A DNA stretch of 64,000 nt from Pseudomonas viridiflava (GTDB lineage: Bacteria; Pseudomonadota; Gammaproteobacteria; Pseudomonadales; Pseudomonadaceae). Every line of letters starts with the position of its first letter. The first letter of the stretch is position 1. The notes under the pieces are model-generated. The model saw nothing but the letters and a program-made list of their open reading frames with translations. It did not search any database and had not been told where the DNA came from. The stretch lies in assembly GCF_900589395.1 (NCBI RefSeq), contig NZ_UUIS01000073.1:1-64000 (forward strand). Direction: 5' to 3'. Of the stretch, positions 25,664 through 34,570 are shown in pieces. A program made the translations under genes and the position numbers.

Positions 25664-27829
25664 TTACTCCTTGACAGCCGCAGGACCAAAGAAGCTCTGG
25701 CCGGTACGGGCCATTTCGCGCAGCTTCGCGGTCGGTTGATACAGGGCGCCCAGCTCGGCGTAGCGATCGGCAAGGGCGACGAATTCGGCAACGCCGATCG
25801 AATCGATGTAACGCAGGGCGCCACCACGGAACGGAGGGAAACCGATGCCGTAGATCAGGCCCATGTCGGCCTCGGCGGCGGTTTCGACGATGCCGTCTTC
25901 CAGGCAGCGTACGGTTTCCAGGCACAACGGGATCATCATCCAGTTGATGATGTCGTCGTCGCTCAGCTCACGCTGCTCGTAGATGACCGGCTTGAGCACA
26001 TCGAGCACGGTGGCATCGGTGACCTTTTTCGGCTTGCCCTTCTTGTCGGTTTCATAGGCATAGAAGCCCTTGCCATTCTTCTGCCCCAGGCGCTTGGCCT
26101 CGTAGAGGGCATCGATGGCCGAGCGACGATCGTCCTTCATCCGGTCCGGAAAGCCTTCGGCCATGACATCACGACCGTGGTGGCCGGTGTCGATACCGAC
26201 CACGTCCATCAGGTAGGCCGGGCCCATGGGCCAGCCGAACTTCTCCATGATCTTGTCGATGCGCACGAAGTCCACGCCAGCGCTGACCAGACGGGCAAAG
26301 CCGCCGAAATACGGGAACAGCACGCGGTTGACCAGAAAGCCCGGGCAGTCATTGACGACGATCGGGTTCTTGCCCATCTTGCGGGCGTAGGCGACGGTAG
26401 TGGCCACAGCCTCTTCGCTGGATTTCTCGCCGCGGATGACTTCGACCAGCGGCATCATGTGCACCGGGTTGAAGAAGTGCATGCCGACGAAGTTTTCCGG
26501 ACGCTTGAGGGCCTGGGCCAGCAAGCTGATGGAAATGGTCGAGGTGTTGGACGCCAGAATGGTGTGCTCACCCACCTGCGCTTCGACTTCGGCCAATACG
26601 GCCTGCTTGACCTTGGGGTTTTCCACAACCGCCTCGACCACCAGGTCGACGTGGCCGAAATCACCGTAGGACAGGGTCGGACGGATGGTGTTGAGGGCCT
26701 CGGCCATCTTGGCGGGGGTCAGGCGGCCTTTTTCGACACGATTGCCCAACAGCTTGGCCGCTTCGTTCAGGCCCAGCTGGATGGCTTGCTCGCGGATGTC
26801 CTTCATCAGGATCGGCGTGCCCTTGACGGCCGACTGGTAGGCAATGCCGCCCCCCATGATGCCGGCACCGAGTACGGCCGCCTGCTTGACCTCGCGGGCC
26901 TGGGCGTCATAAGCCTTGGCCTTGCGCTTGAGCTCCTGGTCGTTGAGAAACAGGCCGATCAGGCTCTGCGCCGCCGACGTCTTGGCCATTTTGGCAAAAC
27001 CGGCCGCTTCCACCTCAAGCGCCTTGTCGCGCCCGAAGCTGGCGGCCTTCTGGATGGTCTTGATGGCTTCGACCGGGGCCGGATAGTTCGGCCCGGCCTG
27101 ACCGGCTACAAACCCCTTGGCGGTCTCGAAGGCCATCATCTGCTCGATGGCATTGAGTTTGAGTTTGTCGAGCTTGGGCTGGCGCTTGGCCTTGTGATCG
27201 AACTCGCCGGCAATGGCGCGCCTGACCAGGTCAAGGGCGGCCGCCTGCAGCTTGCCCGGCTCGACCACGGCGTCGACCGCACCGACTTTCAGCGCATCTT
27301 CAGCGCCGTTTTCCTTGCCGGAGGCAATCCACTCGATGGCGTTGTCGGCGCCAATCAGGCGCGGCAGACGCACCGTACCGCCAAAGCCCGGGTAGATGCC
27401 CAGCTTGACTTCGGGCAGGCCGATCCTGGCGGTGCTGGCCATTACGCGATAGTCAGCGGCCAGGCACATTTCCAGGCCGCCCCCCAGGGCGATGCCGTTG
27501 ATGGCCACGACAGTAGGCACTTCGAGGTCTTCGAAATCGCTGAAGATACGGTTGGCCTGCAGGTTGCCCGCCACCAGGTCGGCATCGGGCAGCTTGAAAT
27601 TCTCGACGAATTCGGTGATGTCGGCACCGACGATGAAGCCGTCCTTGCCGCTGGTAACGATCACACCCTTGACCGAGGCATCGGCCTTGAGGGTATCGAC
27701 CGCCTGGCGCAGCTCGTTGAGCGTCAGACGGTTGAACTTGTTGACGGACTCACCCTTGAGATCGAAATTCAATTCGACGATGCCACTTTCAAGAGCCTTA
27801 AGCGTGATGGCTTTACCTTCGTAAATCAT
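25664..27829 (-). CDS. fadB: fatty acid oxidation complex alpha subunit (hydratase / dehydrogenase)
   Basis: A 721-residue multifunctional enzyme. The N-terminal crotonase domain (GIALGGGLEMCLAADYRV and GLPEVKLGIYPGFGGT hold the catalytic glutamates) hydrates enoyl-CoA. The NAD-binding domain (AVLGAGIMGGGIAY, about residue 315) and C-terminal 3-hydroxyacyl-CoA dehydrogenase domains (GMHFFNPVHMMPLVEV) follow. The ATG at 27829 is preceded by GGAG 8 nt upstream. The upstream region carries an 18-bp palindrome and PsrA-like half-sites, in line with fatty-acid control of this operon. Confidence 0.96.
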   Translation of the reverse strand: MIYEGKAITLKALESGIVELNFDLKGESVNKFNRLTLNELRQAVDTLKADASVKGVIVTSGKDGFIVGADITEFVENFKLPDADLVAGNLQANRIFSDFEDLEVPTVVAINGIALGGGLEMCLAADYRVMASTARIGLPEVKLGIYPGFGGTVRLPRLIGADNAIEWIASGKENGAEDALKVGAVDAVVEPGKLQAAALDLVRRAIAGEFDHKAKRQPKLDKLKLNAIEQMMAFETAKGFVAGQAGPNYPAPVEAIKTIQKAASFGRDKALEVEAAGFAKMAKTSAAQSLIGLFLNDQELKRKAKAYDAQAREVKQAAVLGAGIMGGGIAYQSAVKGTPILMKDIREQAIQLGLNEAAKLLGNRVEKGRLTPAKMAEALNTIRPTLSYGDFGHVDLVVEAVVENPKVKQAVLAEVEAQVGEHTILASNTSTISISLLAQALKRPENFVGMHFFNPVHMMPLVEVIRGEKSSEEAVATTVAYARKMGKNPIVVNDCPGFLVNRVLFPYFGGFARLVSAGVDFVRIDKIMEKFGWPMGPAYLMDVVGIDTGHHGRDVMAEGFPDRMKDDRRSAIDALYEAKRLGQKNGKGFYAYETDKKGKPKKVTDATVLDVLKPVIYEQRELSDDDIINWMMIPLCLETVRCLEDGIVETAAEADMGLIYGIGFPPFRGGALRYIDSIGVAEFVALADRYAELGALYQPTAKLREMARTGQSFFGPAAVKE

Positions 27830-27957
27830 CAACTGATCTCCACGATATGGAAGCTGAACAATACACGCCGGATATCAAGCTCCGACGAGACTACGACGTC
27901 GCCGTCAATGAACACGCCAAATCAAAGGCAAACCCGCCGACGCGGCAGTCAGGATTC

Positions 27958-27975
27958 TGTCAGAAATGTCTGACA
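27958..27975. promoter_or_regulatory. 18-bp palindrome upstream of fadB
   Basis: TGTCAGA (27958-27964), AATG, TCTGACA (27969-27975) is a perfect 7-4-7 inverted repeat about 130 bp ahead of fadB. No T-tract follows, so it looks like a dimeric regulator site rather than a terminator. I do not recognise the regulator. Confidence 0.5.
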
Positions 27976-27976
27976 C

Positions 27977-28003
27977 CAAACGATCAATTCATACGCCCGT
28001 TTG
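27977..28003. promoter_or_regulatory. widely spaced PsrA-like half-sites
   Basis: CAAACG (27977-27982) and CGTTTG (27998-28003) are the two halves of a PsrA-like element but are separated by 15 bp instead of 2-4, so binding as a single site is doubtful. They lie directly beside the 18-bp palindrome in the fadB upstream region. Confidence 0.3.
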
Positions 28004-28256
28004 ATTTGGGTAGCACACCTTCATCCAAAACTGGCCAATTGTCAATTCACCGCAAAAACCAGTGAAACCGGGCCGGCACAGGACCTGCACTGCCGGCCTG
28101 ACCGGCACGCGCAGGCCGGCGCCTGCGCCACCGGTCGTGACGACACTGCAAAGTATGGGTCAAAGTTCGTCGGCTGCCCGTGCACCGTGGCGGTTCACGG
28201 CAGCAAATGCCGAAGAAAAAAAGCGACAAAAAAGAGCAAAGCAGCTAGAGTCCAGC

Positions 28257-28368
28257 CATTGCCTGACCCCCGCCGCACAGCCCGACACTGCGGCATTGCA
28301 CCGTCAGCACCAGAAATTACCGGCCTGCCTGGCCACACCCAAGCCCGATGTTGCTATCGGGCTTTTTT
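28257..28368 (+). ncRNA. candidate small regulatory RNA, about 110 nt
   Basis: This stretch lies in a 562-bp gap between two minus-strand genes. It ends in a strong plus-strand rho-independent terminator although no plus-strand protein gene precedes it. CTAGAGT at 28245-28251 resembles an RpoS-type -10 element, which places transcription start near 28257. A hairpin GCCGCA / TGCGGC (28272-28277 and 28289-28294) lies inside. The size and the RpoS-like promoter recall RgsA, a Pseudomonas sRNA of about 120 nt, but I cannot confirm identity. The rest of the gap (27830-28240) shows no convincing coding frame. Confidence 0.5.
28341..28368 (+). terminator. rho-independent terminator, plus strand
   Basis: AAGCCCGAT (28341-28349) and ATCGGGCTT (28356-28364) form a perfect 9-bp stem with a 6-nt loop, ending in a run of six T. 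Read on the minus strand it is followed by GGGTGTG without a T-run, so it serves a plus-strand transcript, the candidate sRNA. Confidence 0.85.
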
Positions 28369-28391
28369 ATGCCTGCCGTTCAGGCCTTGCG

Positions 28392-28832
28392 TCAGGCGGC
28401 GAGCGCCTTGAGTGTGGCATTCATATGTTGCAACACTTCGGCACTGCCACGCTCACCCCAGTACACCGCAACCATCTGCGCATCGGCCTCGACCTTGTAG
28501 ACATCGGCCGGCAATGCCCTGAAATGGCTCATCAGCCGCTCGTCTTCACACGTCTCGCGCCAGCGGTTGACCCAGACGCCAGGCTCGGTCTGCCAGTAGG
28601 CCCAGCAGGTGGTCTGCCCGGCCTGGCGGGGTCGATGGTACTGTGCGCACGAGCCTGGCGGCTCGCGCAGCAGCCAGTGTGGCCATTCCTCCCGACTGAG
28701 CTGCATGCCCAGCCCCAGGCGTCGCGCCTCGAGGCGCAAGGCCATGCGGCCGCTCTGCCGACGGGTGGGCATCATCCACACCAGGGGGCTCAACATCACA
28801 CAAATGATTGACAGAATGATCCAGCTCGTCAT
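28392..28832 (-). CDS. hypothetical membrane-anchored protein
   Basis: A 146-residue protein with one N-terminal hydrophobic segment (SWIILSIICVMLSPLVWMM, residues 3-21), followed by a basic stretch and a soluble domain rich in Trp and Cys (HWLLREPPGSCAQYHRP, TTCWAYWQ). It is probably an inner-membrane protein with a cytoplasmic C-terminal domain. I do not recognise the domain. It is divergent from the universal stress protein gene, and its stop is 24 bp from the sRNA terminator on the opposite strand. Confidence 0.68.
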   Translation of the reverse strand: MTSWIILSIICVMLSPLVWMMPTRRQSGRMALRLEARRLGLGMQLSREEWPHWLLREPPGSCAQYHRPRQAGQTTCWAYWQTEPGVWVNRWRETCEDERLMSHFRALPADVYKVEADAQMVAVYWGERGSAEVLQHMNATLKALAA

Positions 28833-28954
28833 ATTTCTTGCCCCCGCCTCACCAAGGCCTTACAAAATCAATAAAACGCTGGCCCACAACGGCCTGCCCA
28901 GAAGGGCGCGAAAGGGTCATACTCGCCGCATGCACTGTTCCGGAGGATACCCTC

Positions 28955-29395
28955 ATGCCGTACAAACACATCCTGGTTGCCATAGACCTCACCGAAGAAT
29001 GCGACCCGGTCATTCGCAAGGCTCGCGAACTGGCTGAAGCCAGCGGCGCCACGCTGTCGACCGTCCATATCGTCGAACCCATGGCCATGGCATTTGGTGG
29101 CGATGTGCCGATGGACCTGTCGCAACTGCAACAACAACAGATCGATCAGGCCAAGACCAAACTGGAGCACATCAAGCTCAAGTACCCGGACATCAAGACC
29201 GGCAAAAGCCATCTGGAGTACGGCCAGCCGCGTCAGGAAATCCACAAGCTGGCACGGGAACACGATTGCGACCTGATCGTGGTCGGCAGCCACGGCCGCC
29301 ACGGCCTGGCCCTGCTGCTGGGTTCGACCGCCAATGACGTGCTGCACGGCGCGCCCTGCGACGTACTCGCCGTGCGCCTGAAGAAAGGCGAGTAA
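28955..29395 (+). CDS. universal stress protein (UspA family)
   Basis: A 146-residue single-domain Usp protein. N-terminal strand YKHILVAIDLTEE, and the ATP-binding signature G-x2-G-x9-G-S/T as VVGSHGRHGLALLLGSTAN near residue 110. Such proteins bind ATP and support survival under stress or low oxygen. CGGAGGA precedes the ATG at good spacing. The gene is monocistronic: a bidirectional terminator follows directly. Confidence 0.92.
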   Translation: MPYKHILVAIDLTEECDPVIRKARELAEASGATLSTVHIVEPMAMAFGGDVPMDLSQLQQQQIDQAKTKLEHIKLKYPDIKTGKSHLEYGQPRQEIHKLAREHDCDLIVVGSHGRHGLALLLGSTANDVLHGAPCDVLAVRLKKGE

Positions 29396-29410
29396 ACGAC
29401 CTGCATCGAA

Positions 29411-29441
29411 AAACGCCCGGATAATCCGGGCGTTTTCGTTT
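29411..29441. terminator. bidirectional rho-independent terminator
   Basis: AAACGCCCGG (29411-29420) and CCGGGCGTTT (29426-29435) form a 10-bp stem with a 5-nt loop. T-rich tracts follow on both strands, so it can end the stress-protein transcript and the convergent uup transcript. Confidence 0.88.
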
Positions 29442-29443
29442 CA

Positions 29444-31357
29444 TCAGTCGTCCAGTTCAGCCCAGCGCTCAAGCAGCGCGTCCAGCCCGGCCTGCATGGT
29501 CTCGACCTTGGCCAGCATCGCCGTCACCTCGGCGGAGGGCCGCTGGTAGAACGCCGGATCAGCGATCTCGGCGCCCAGGGTCGCCAGCTGCGCTTCAGCC
29601 TGCTCGATCTGCCCCGGCAAGGCCTCCAGCTCACGCTGCTCCTTGTAACCGAGCTTCTTCCTGGCTGCCGGTGCCGCTGCCGCCGGTGTGGCGGCTACAG
29701 GCGGCACCACCGCGCTCTTGAGCTCGGCCTTGCCCGACTTGCTGTCGGCCACGCCCAGCAGGCGCGGCGAACCGCCCTGGCGCAGCCAGTCCTGATAACC
29801 GCCCACGTATTCGCGAACCTTGCCTTCACCTTCGAAGACCAGGGTGCTGGTCACGACGTTGTCAAGGAATGCCCGGTCGTGGCTGACCATCAGCACGGTG
29901 CCCTTGTAATTGGACAACACCTCTTCAAGCAGCTCCAGCGTCTCGACATCCAGGTCGTTGGTCGGCTCGTCGAGCACCAGCAGGTTGGCCGGCTTGCTGA
30001 ACAGTTTGGCCAGCAGCAACCGCGCCCGCTCGCCCCCGGACAGCGCCTTGACCGGCGTGCGGGCACGCTGCGGGCTGAACAGGAAGTCACCCAGGTAGCT
30101 CAGCACATGCCGGCTCTGGCCGTCGATGTCGATGAAGTCGCGACCTTCGGCAATGTTGTCGATCACGGTCTTTTCCAACTCCAGCTGGTGGCGTAGCTGG
30201 TCGAAGTAGGCCACTTCCAGCTTGGTACCGGTCTCGACCGTGCCGGACGTCGGCTGCAGGTTGTCGAGCATCAGCTTGAGCAAGGTGGTCTTGCCGGTAC
30301 CGTTGGCGCCCAGCAGGCCGATGCGGTCTTCGCGCTGCAGGACCATCGAGAAGTCCTTGATCAGCTGCGGACCGCCCGGGTGCGCAAAGCTGACGTTGTC
30401 CAGCACGATGACCTGCTTGCCGGACTTGTCGGCCGACTCGATCAGGATATTGGCCTTGCCGGTGCGCTCACGACGCTCGCCACGCTCGACACGCAGGGCC
30501 TTCAGGGCGCGCACGCGGCCTTCGTTACGGGTGCGGCGGGCCTTGATGCCCTGGCGGATCCAGACCTCTTCCTGGGCCAGGCGCTTGTCGAACAGCGCGT
30601 TGGCTGTCTCTTCAGCGGACAGCATGGCTTCCTTGTGCACCAGGAAGCTGGCGTAGTCGCCGTTCCAGTCGATCAGGCCGCCACGGTCCAGCTCCAGGAT
30701 CCGGGTCGCCAGGTTCTGCAGGAACGAGCGGTCGTGCGTGATGAACAGCACCGCACCCTGGAAATCCTTGAGGGCTTCTTCAAGCCAGGCAATGGCGCCG
30801 ATGTCCAGGTGGTTGGTCGGTTCGTCGAGCAACAGCAGGTCAGGCTCGCACACCAGCGCCTGGGCCAGCAGCACGCGCCGGCGCCAGCCACCGGACAATT
30901 CGGCCAGGGTCTTGTCGGCCGGCAGTTGCAGGCGGCTCAGGGTGCTGTCGACTACCTGCTGCAGGCGCCAGCCATCACGGGCCTCCAGTTCCTGCTGCAC
31001 GTGCATGAGCTGGTTGAGGTCGTCTTCGGTGACGCAGTTCTGCGCCAGATGGTGGTACTGGGCAAGCAGTGCGCCGACACCGTCCAGGCCTTCGGCAACC
31101 ACGTCGAACACCGTCCGCTCGTCGGCTTCGGGCAATTCTTGCGGCAATTCGCCGATCTTGAGCCCTGGCGCACGCCAGATCGAGCCTTCATCAGGCTTCT
31201 GACTGTCCTTGACCAGCTTCAACATGCTGGATTTGCCAGTGCCGTTGCGGCCGATGATGCACACCCGCTCGCCACGGGCGATCTGCCAGGAGACCTTGTC
31301 CAGCAATGGCATGGCGCCGAAGGCAAGGGACACATCGCTGAATTTGAGCAGGGTCAT
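29444..31357 (-). CDS. uup: ABC-F family ATPase (Uup type)
   Basis: A 637-residue soluble protein with two ABC ATPase domains (Walker A GRNGTGKSS and GANGTGKTT; signatures LSGGWRRR and LSGGERAR; LLLDEPTNHLD and LVLDEPTNDLD), joined by a basic linker and ending in a coiled-coil C-terminal domain, the Uup layout. ABC-F proteins act on the ribosome; Uup also limits precise transposon excision and binds branched DNA. There are no membrane segments, so it is not a transporter. The start MTLLKFS at 31357 is chosen because GGAGAAG precedes it. Confidence 0.92.
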   Translation of the reverse strand: MTLLKFSDVSLAFGAMPLLDKVSWQIARGERVCIIGRNGTGKSSMLKLVKDSQKPDEGSIWRAPGLKIGELPQELPEADERTVFDVVAEGLDGVGALLAQYHHLAQNCVTEDDLNQLMHVQQELEARDGWRLQQVVDSTLSRLQLPADKTLAELSGGWRRRVLLAQALVCEPDLLLLDEPTNHLDIGAIAWLEEALKDFQGAVLFITHDRSFLQNLATRILELDRGGLIDWNGDYASFLVHKEAMLSAEETANALFDKRLAQEEVWIRQGIKARRTRNEGRVRALKALRVERGERRERTGKANILIESADKSGKQVIVLDNVSFAHPGGPQLIKDFSMVLQREDRIGLLGANGTGKTTLLKLMLDNLQPTSGTVETGTKLEVAYFDQLRHQLELEKTVIDNIAEGRDFIDIDGQSRHVLSYLGDFLFSPQRARTPVKALSGGERARLLLAKLFSKPANLLVLDEPTNDLDVETLELLEEVLSNYKGTVLMVSHDRAFLDNVVTSTLVFEGEGKVREYVGGYQDWLRQGGSPRLLGVADSKSGKAELKSAVVPPVAATPAAAAPAARKKLGYKEQRELEALPGQIEQAEAQLATLGAEIADPAFYQRPSAEVTAMLAKVETMQAGLDALLERWAELDD

Positions 31358-31572
31358 GATCTTCTCCAAAAACCGGGGGCGCATTCTACCTGAGATGACG
31401 GGCGAATGTCGGCATCCGATGACCGGGCACGCGCCTTGATGCCCGGCACTGATGGCCTGCAGGGCAAAGATTTATTTCCAGGTGAGTCTCGATGGGCGGC
31501 AGTGCTTTCAACCGGAGGTGGCAAAAGGCTAAGCTAGCGGCACTTTTCACGACTCACCAGCCCGGAAGTCCC

Positions 31573-33501
31573 ATGCGCGGTCGTTTGTTCAGTCTTGTAT
31601 CCTGCCTGCTCCTTTCCATCACGGCCGCCACGCATGCCCAGGCGGCGGACCTCAGCCAACAGCGCAAGCTCTACGATGAGGCCAAGCGTGCCCTGGCGCG
31701 GGGCGACACCGGGCCGTACATGGCCAGCAGCGTGGCCCTGGCCGACTACCCGCTGCAGCCTTATCTCGAATACGACGAACTGACCGCACGCCTCAAGAGC
31801 GCCAGCAACCTCGAAATCGAGAAATTCCTGGCCGAGCACGGCGACCTGCCCCAGGCCAACTGGATGAAACTGCGCTGGTTGCGCTGGTTGTCCGAGCGCG
31901 GCGACTGGGCGACCTTCGTCAAGTACTACGATCCGAAGATGAACTTCACCGAACTGGACTGCCTGTATGGCCAGTACCAGATCGGCCACGGTCAGCGCGC
32001 CGAAGGCTTCGCCAGCGCCGAAAAACTGTGGATGACCAGCAAGACCCTGCCTGGCGCCTGCGATGCCTTCTTTGCGCAATGGGCCGCTGCCGGGCAGTTG
32101 ACCGAAGAAAAACGCTGGCAGCGGGCCAAGCTGGCCGCCCAGGCCCGCAACTACACCCTGGCCAAGAGCCTGGTCGACGGCCTCACGTCACTGGCCCCGC
32201 AAGGCAAGCTGCTGCTGGCCGTGGCGCAGAAGCCCGAGATGCTCAACAACCCGGCGCAGTTCATGCCGGTCGACGAAGCCATGTCCGATGTGGTCGGCCT
32301 GGGCCTGCGCCGCCTGGCGCGCCAGGACCCGCAGAAAGCGCTGGCGATGCTCGATGGCTACGCCACCACCCTGCGGTTCTCGCGCGAAGAAAAAGTCGAG
32401 ATCGCCAAGGAGATCGGCCTGACCCTGGCCCGGCGCTATGACGACCGCGCGCTGGACGTCATGACCCGCTACGACCCCGATCTGCGCGACGACACTGTCA
32501 GCGAATGGCGCATGCGCCTGCTGTTGCGCCTGGGCCGCTGGCAGGATGCCTACGACCTGGCGCGCCGTCTGCCGCCGACGCTGGCCAACACCAACCGCTG
32601 GCGTTACTGGGAAGCCCGCGCGCTGGAACTGGCGCAACCGAACAATCCGCAGATCCCGACGCTGTACAAGGATGTGGCCAAGGAGCGTGACTTCTATGGC
32701 TTCCTGGCCGCCGACCGCACGCAAAGCCCTTATCAGCTCAACAACAAGCCGTTGCTGCTCAGCCAGGCGCTGATCACCAAGGTGCGCAATACGCCAGGGG
32801 TGCGCCGCGCCCTGGAGTTCCATGACCGTGGCGAGATCGTCGACGGGCGCCGTGAGTGGTATCACGTCAGCCGGCACTTCAACCGCGACGAAATGGTGGC
32901 CCAGGCCAAGCTGGCCTACGACCTGAAATGGTACTTCCCGGCCATTCGCACCATCAGCCAGGCGCAGTACTGGGACGACCTGGATATCCGCTTCCCGATG
33001 GCCTACCGCGACACGCTGGTGCGCGAAGCCACCCTGCGCGGCCTGCATTCCAGCTGGGTGTTTGCCATTACCCGCCAGGAAAGTGCATTCATGGACGATG
33101 CCCGCTCAGGCGTTGGCGCCAGCGGCCTGATGCAACTGATGCCGGCCACGGCCAAGGAGACCGCCAAGCGCTTCAACATCCCGCTGGCGTCACCGCAACA
33201 GGTACTCAACCCGGACACCAACATCCAGCTGGGCGCTGCGTTCCTGAGCCAGGTGCATGGCCAGTTCAACGGCAACCGGGTGCTGGCCTCGGCGGCCTAC
33301 AACGCAGGCCCCGGCCGCGTGCGGCAATGGCTCAAGGGCGCCAATCACCTGGCGTTCGATGTCTGGGTCGAGAGCATTCCGTTCGACGAAACGCGCCAGT
33401 ATGTGCAGAACGTGCTGTCGTATTCGGTGATCTACGGCCAGAAGCTCAACGCGCCGCAGCCGCTGGTGGACTGGCATGAGCGGTTTTTCGATGATCTGTG
33501 A
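31573..33501 (+). CDS. slt: soluble lytic murein transglycosylase (Slt70 type)
   Basis: A 642-residue periplasmic enzyme that cleaves MurNAc-GlcNAc bonds of peptidoglycan with 1,6-anhydro formation. Signal peptide MRGRLFSLVSCLLLSITAAT to about residue 25. A long alpha-superhelical domain precedes the C-terminal catalytic domain with Glu503 in TRQESAFMDDA and the GASGLMQLMPATA, AAYNAGPGRV motifs. The ATG at 31573 is chosen because it starts the signal peptide; the frame is open further upstream. Gene order uup-slt matches other pseudomonads. Confidence 0.93.
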   Translation: MRGRLFSLVSCLLLSITAATHAQAADLSQQRKLYDEAKRALARGDTGPYMASSVALADYPLQPYLEYDELTARLKSASNLEIEKFLAEHGDLPQANWMKLRWLRWLSERGDWATFVKYYDPKMNFTELDCLYGQYQIGHGQRAEGFASAEKLWMTSKTLPGACDAFFAQWAAAGQLTEEKRWQRAKLAAQARNYTLAKSLVDGLTSLAPQGKLLLAVAQKPEMLNNPAQFMPVDEAMSDVVGLGLRRLARQDPQKALAMLDGYATTLRFSREEKVEIAKEIGLTLARRYDDRALDVMTRYDPDLRDDTVSEWRMRLLLRLGRWQDAYDLARRLPPTLANTNRWRYWEARALELAQPNNPQIPTLYKDVAKERDFYGFLAADRTQSPYQLNNKPLLLSQALITKVRNTPGVRRALEFHDRGEIVDGRREWYHVSRHFNRDEMVAQAKLAYDLKWYFPAIRTISQAQYWDDLDIRFPMAYRDTLVREATLRGLHSSWVFAITRQESAFMDDARSGVGASGLMQLMPATAKETAKRFNIPLASPQQVLNPDTNIQLGAAFLSQVHGQFNGNRVLASAAYNAGPGRVRQWLKGANHLAFDVWVESIPFDETRQYVQNVLSYSVIYGQKLNAPQPLVDWHERFFDDL

Positions 33502-33529
33502 GACCTGAGCGGCCAGGGTCCACGCTTGC

Positions 33530-33564
33530 GGCCGGGTTACTTTGCAAGACAAAGCAACCCGGCC
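33530..33564. repeat. strong extragenic hairpin downstream of slt
   Basis: GGCCGGGTT (33530-33538) pairs with AACCCGGCC (33556-33564), extended by CTTTG / CAAAG around a 5-nt loop with one mismatch. No T-run follows on the plus strand. It may stabilise the slt mRNA 3' end or act as a terminator. Confidence 0.5.
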
Positions 33565-33642
33565 CCAAGAGGGTCGAAACCGTTGAAAGACCGCTGCAAA
33601 CCCGGACAACACCGTATAAACCCCGACATGGGCAGGCAAGCC

Positions 33643-33666
33643 ATCGCCGGCAAGCCGCCTCCCACC
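33643..33666. repeat. REP-like fragment
   Basis: ATCGCCGGCAAGCCGCCTCC and its flank resemble the GCCGGCAAGCCGGCTCCCAC class of REP elements in P. putida and P. fluorescens. It is a single extragenic copy between convergent slt and the MOSC gene, with one deviation in the stem. Confidence 0.45.
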
Positions 33667-33697
33667 GTCTGGAGCCAGGCATGAGTCCGAAGGGGCC

Positions 33698-34507
33698 CTA
33701 CTCCAGCACCTCGACCGCCATTCCCACCTCCAGTTGCCCTTCCCCATCGCTCACTACGTTCTGCCCGAACAGGATCTCGCCCTCGACCTGCCGATAGCTC
33801 CTGAGCGTGGTCAGCGGTTCGCGATCCGTGCTGCGCAAACCAGTGGCAGGATCGATGGTGGTCAGGATGCAGCGCGAGCAAGCCTTGAGGACCCGCAACT
33901 CCAGCGTCCCGATACGAATGCGCTTCCAACCGTCTTCGGCATAGGGCTCGGCCCCGCTGACCACCAGATTGGGCCGGAAACGCAGCATCTCCTGCGGCCG
34001 GCCGATGCGCGCCGAAAGATCGTCCAGCGAGCCCTGACCGATCAGCAACAGCGGAAAACCATCGGCAAACGCGACCTTGTCATTGATCGTGCCATACCCG
34101 TCCGGCAGCCAGCGCGCGCGCGCCTGGGGCATGTACACCATGCGCGTCGGCTTGCCGATGAAGGCACTGAGCCAGGCGGCGGCCTCCTCGCCGGCATCGG
34201 GCACCTGCAGGCTGTCGCGCCAGACCGTCACCCCCCGCAGGGTATCGGCCTGATCGGCGGGCAAGGCCACGTCCAGCGAGGCAACGCCGTCAGCGGCAAG
34301 GGTGACCCCGCCGCTGGCATTCCACAGCACCGAGAGTTGCGACATGTGCGGCAAGGCGCGCTGGGTCAGAAAACGCCCGGTGCCGGCATCGACCAGCATC
34401 CAGCGTCGATCACCGGCCAGCCCCAGCGCATCGAGACGGGCGCGGTCGAGCACCTCGGGCCTGCAGGATTTGAGGGGGTAGCGGTACAGCGCGCTGAGTT
34501 GCAACAT
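33698..34507 (-). CDS. MOSC-domain protein (YcbX type, no ferredoxin domain)
   Basis: A 269-residue molybdenum-cofactor-binding protein: MOSC N-terminal beta-barrel (LSALYRYPLKSCRPE) followed by the MOSC domain with the conserved Cys in LKACSRCILTTIDPATG near residue 213. E. coli YcbX, which reduces N-hydroxylated bases, has a C-terminal 2Fe-2S domain; that domain is absent here, so an external electron donor would be needed. The start MLQLSAL at 34507 is chosen by family; the longer frame adds an unlikely Lys-rich tail. Confidence 0.85.
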   Translation of the reverse strand: MLQLSALYRYPLKSCRPEVLDRARLDALGLAGDRRWMLVDAGTGRFLTQRALPHMSQLSVLWNASGGVTLAADGVASLDVALPADQADTLRGVTVWRDSLQVPDAGEEAAAWLSAFIGKPTRMVYMPQARARWLPDGYGTINDKVAFADGFPLLLIGQGSLDDLSARIGRPQEMLRFRPNLVVSGAEPYAEDGWKRIRIGTLELRVLKACSRCILTTIDPATGLRSTDREPLTTLRSYRQVEGEILFGQNVVSDGEGQLEVGMAVEVLE

Positions 34508-34570
34508 GGCCGGCTTTTCCTTGTATGACCCGAACTTCAAACGATTCGCGCCACAGCTTACAGGCTTTGA

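Noticed and set aside
24809..27973. Long plus-strand open frame of over 1000 codons antisense to fadBA
   Set aside because: fadA and fadB are unmistakable on the other strand with full catalytic motifs. Long antisense frames are common in G+C-rich genes because of third-position bias, and this translation resembles no protein.
27847..28065. Possible 72-residue plus-strand protein upstream of the sRNA candidate
   Set aside because: It has no ribosome site and no recognisable protein character, and it covers the fadB regulatory region.
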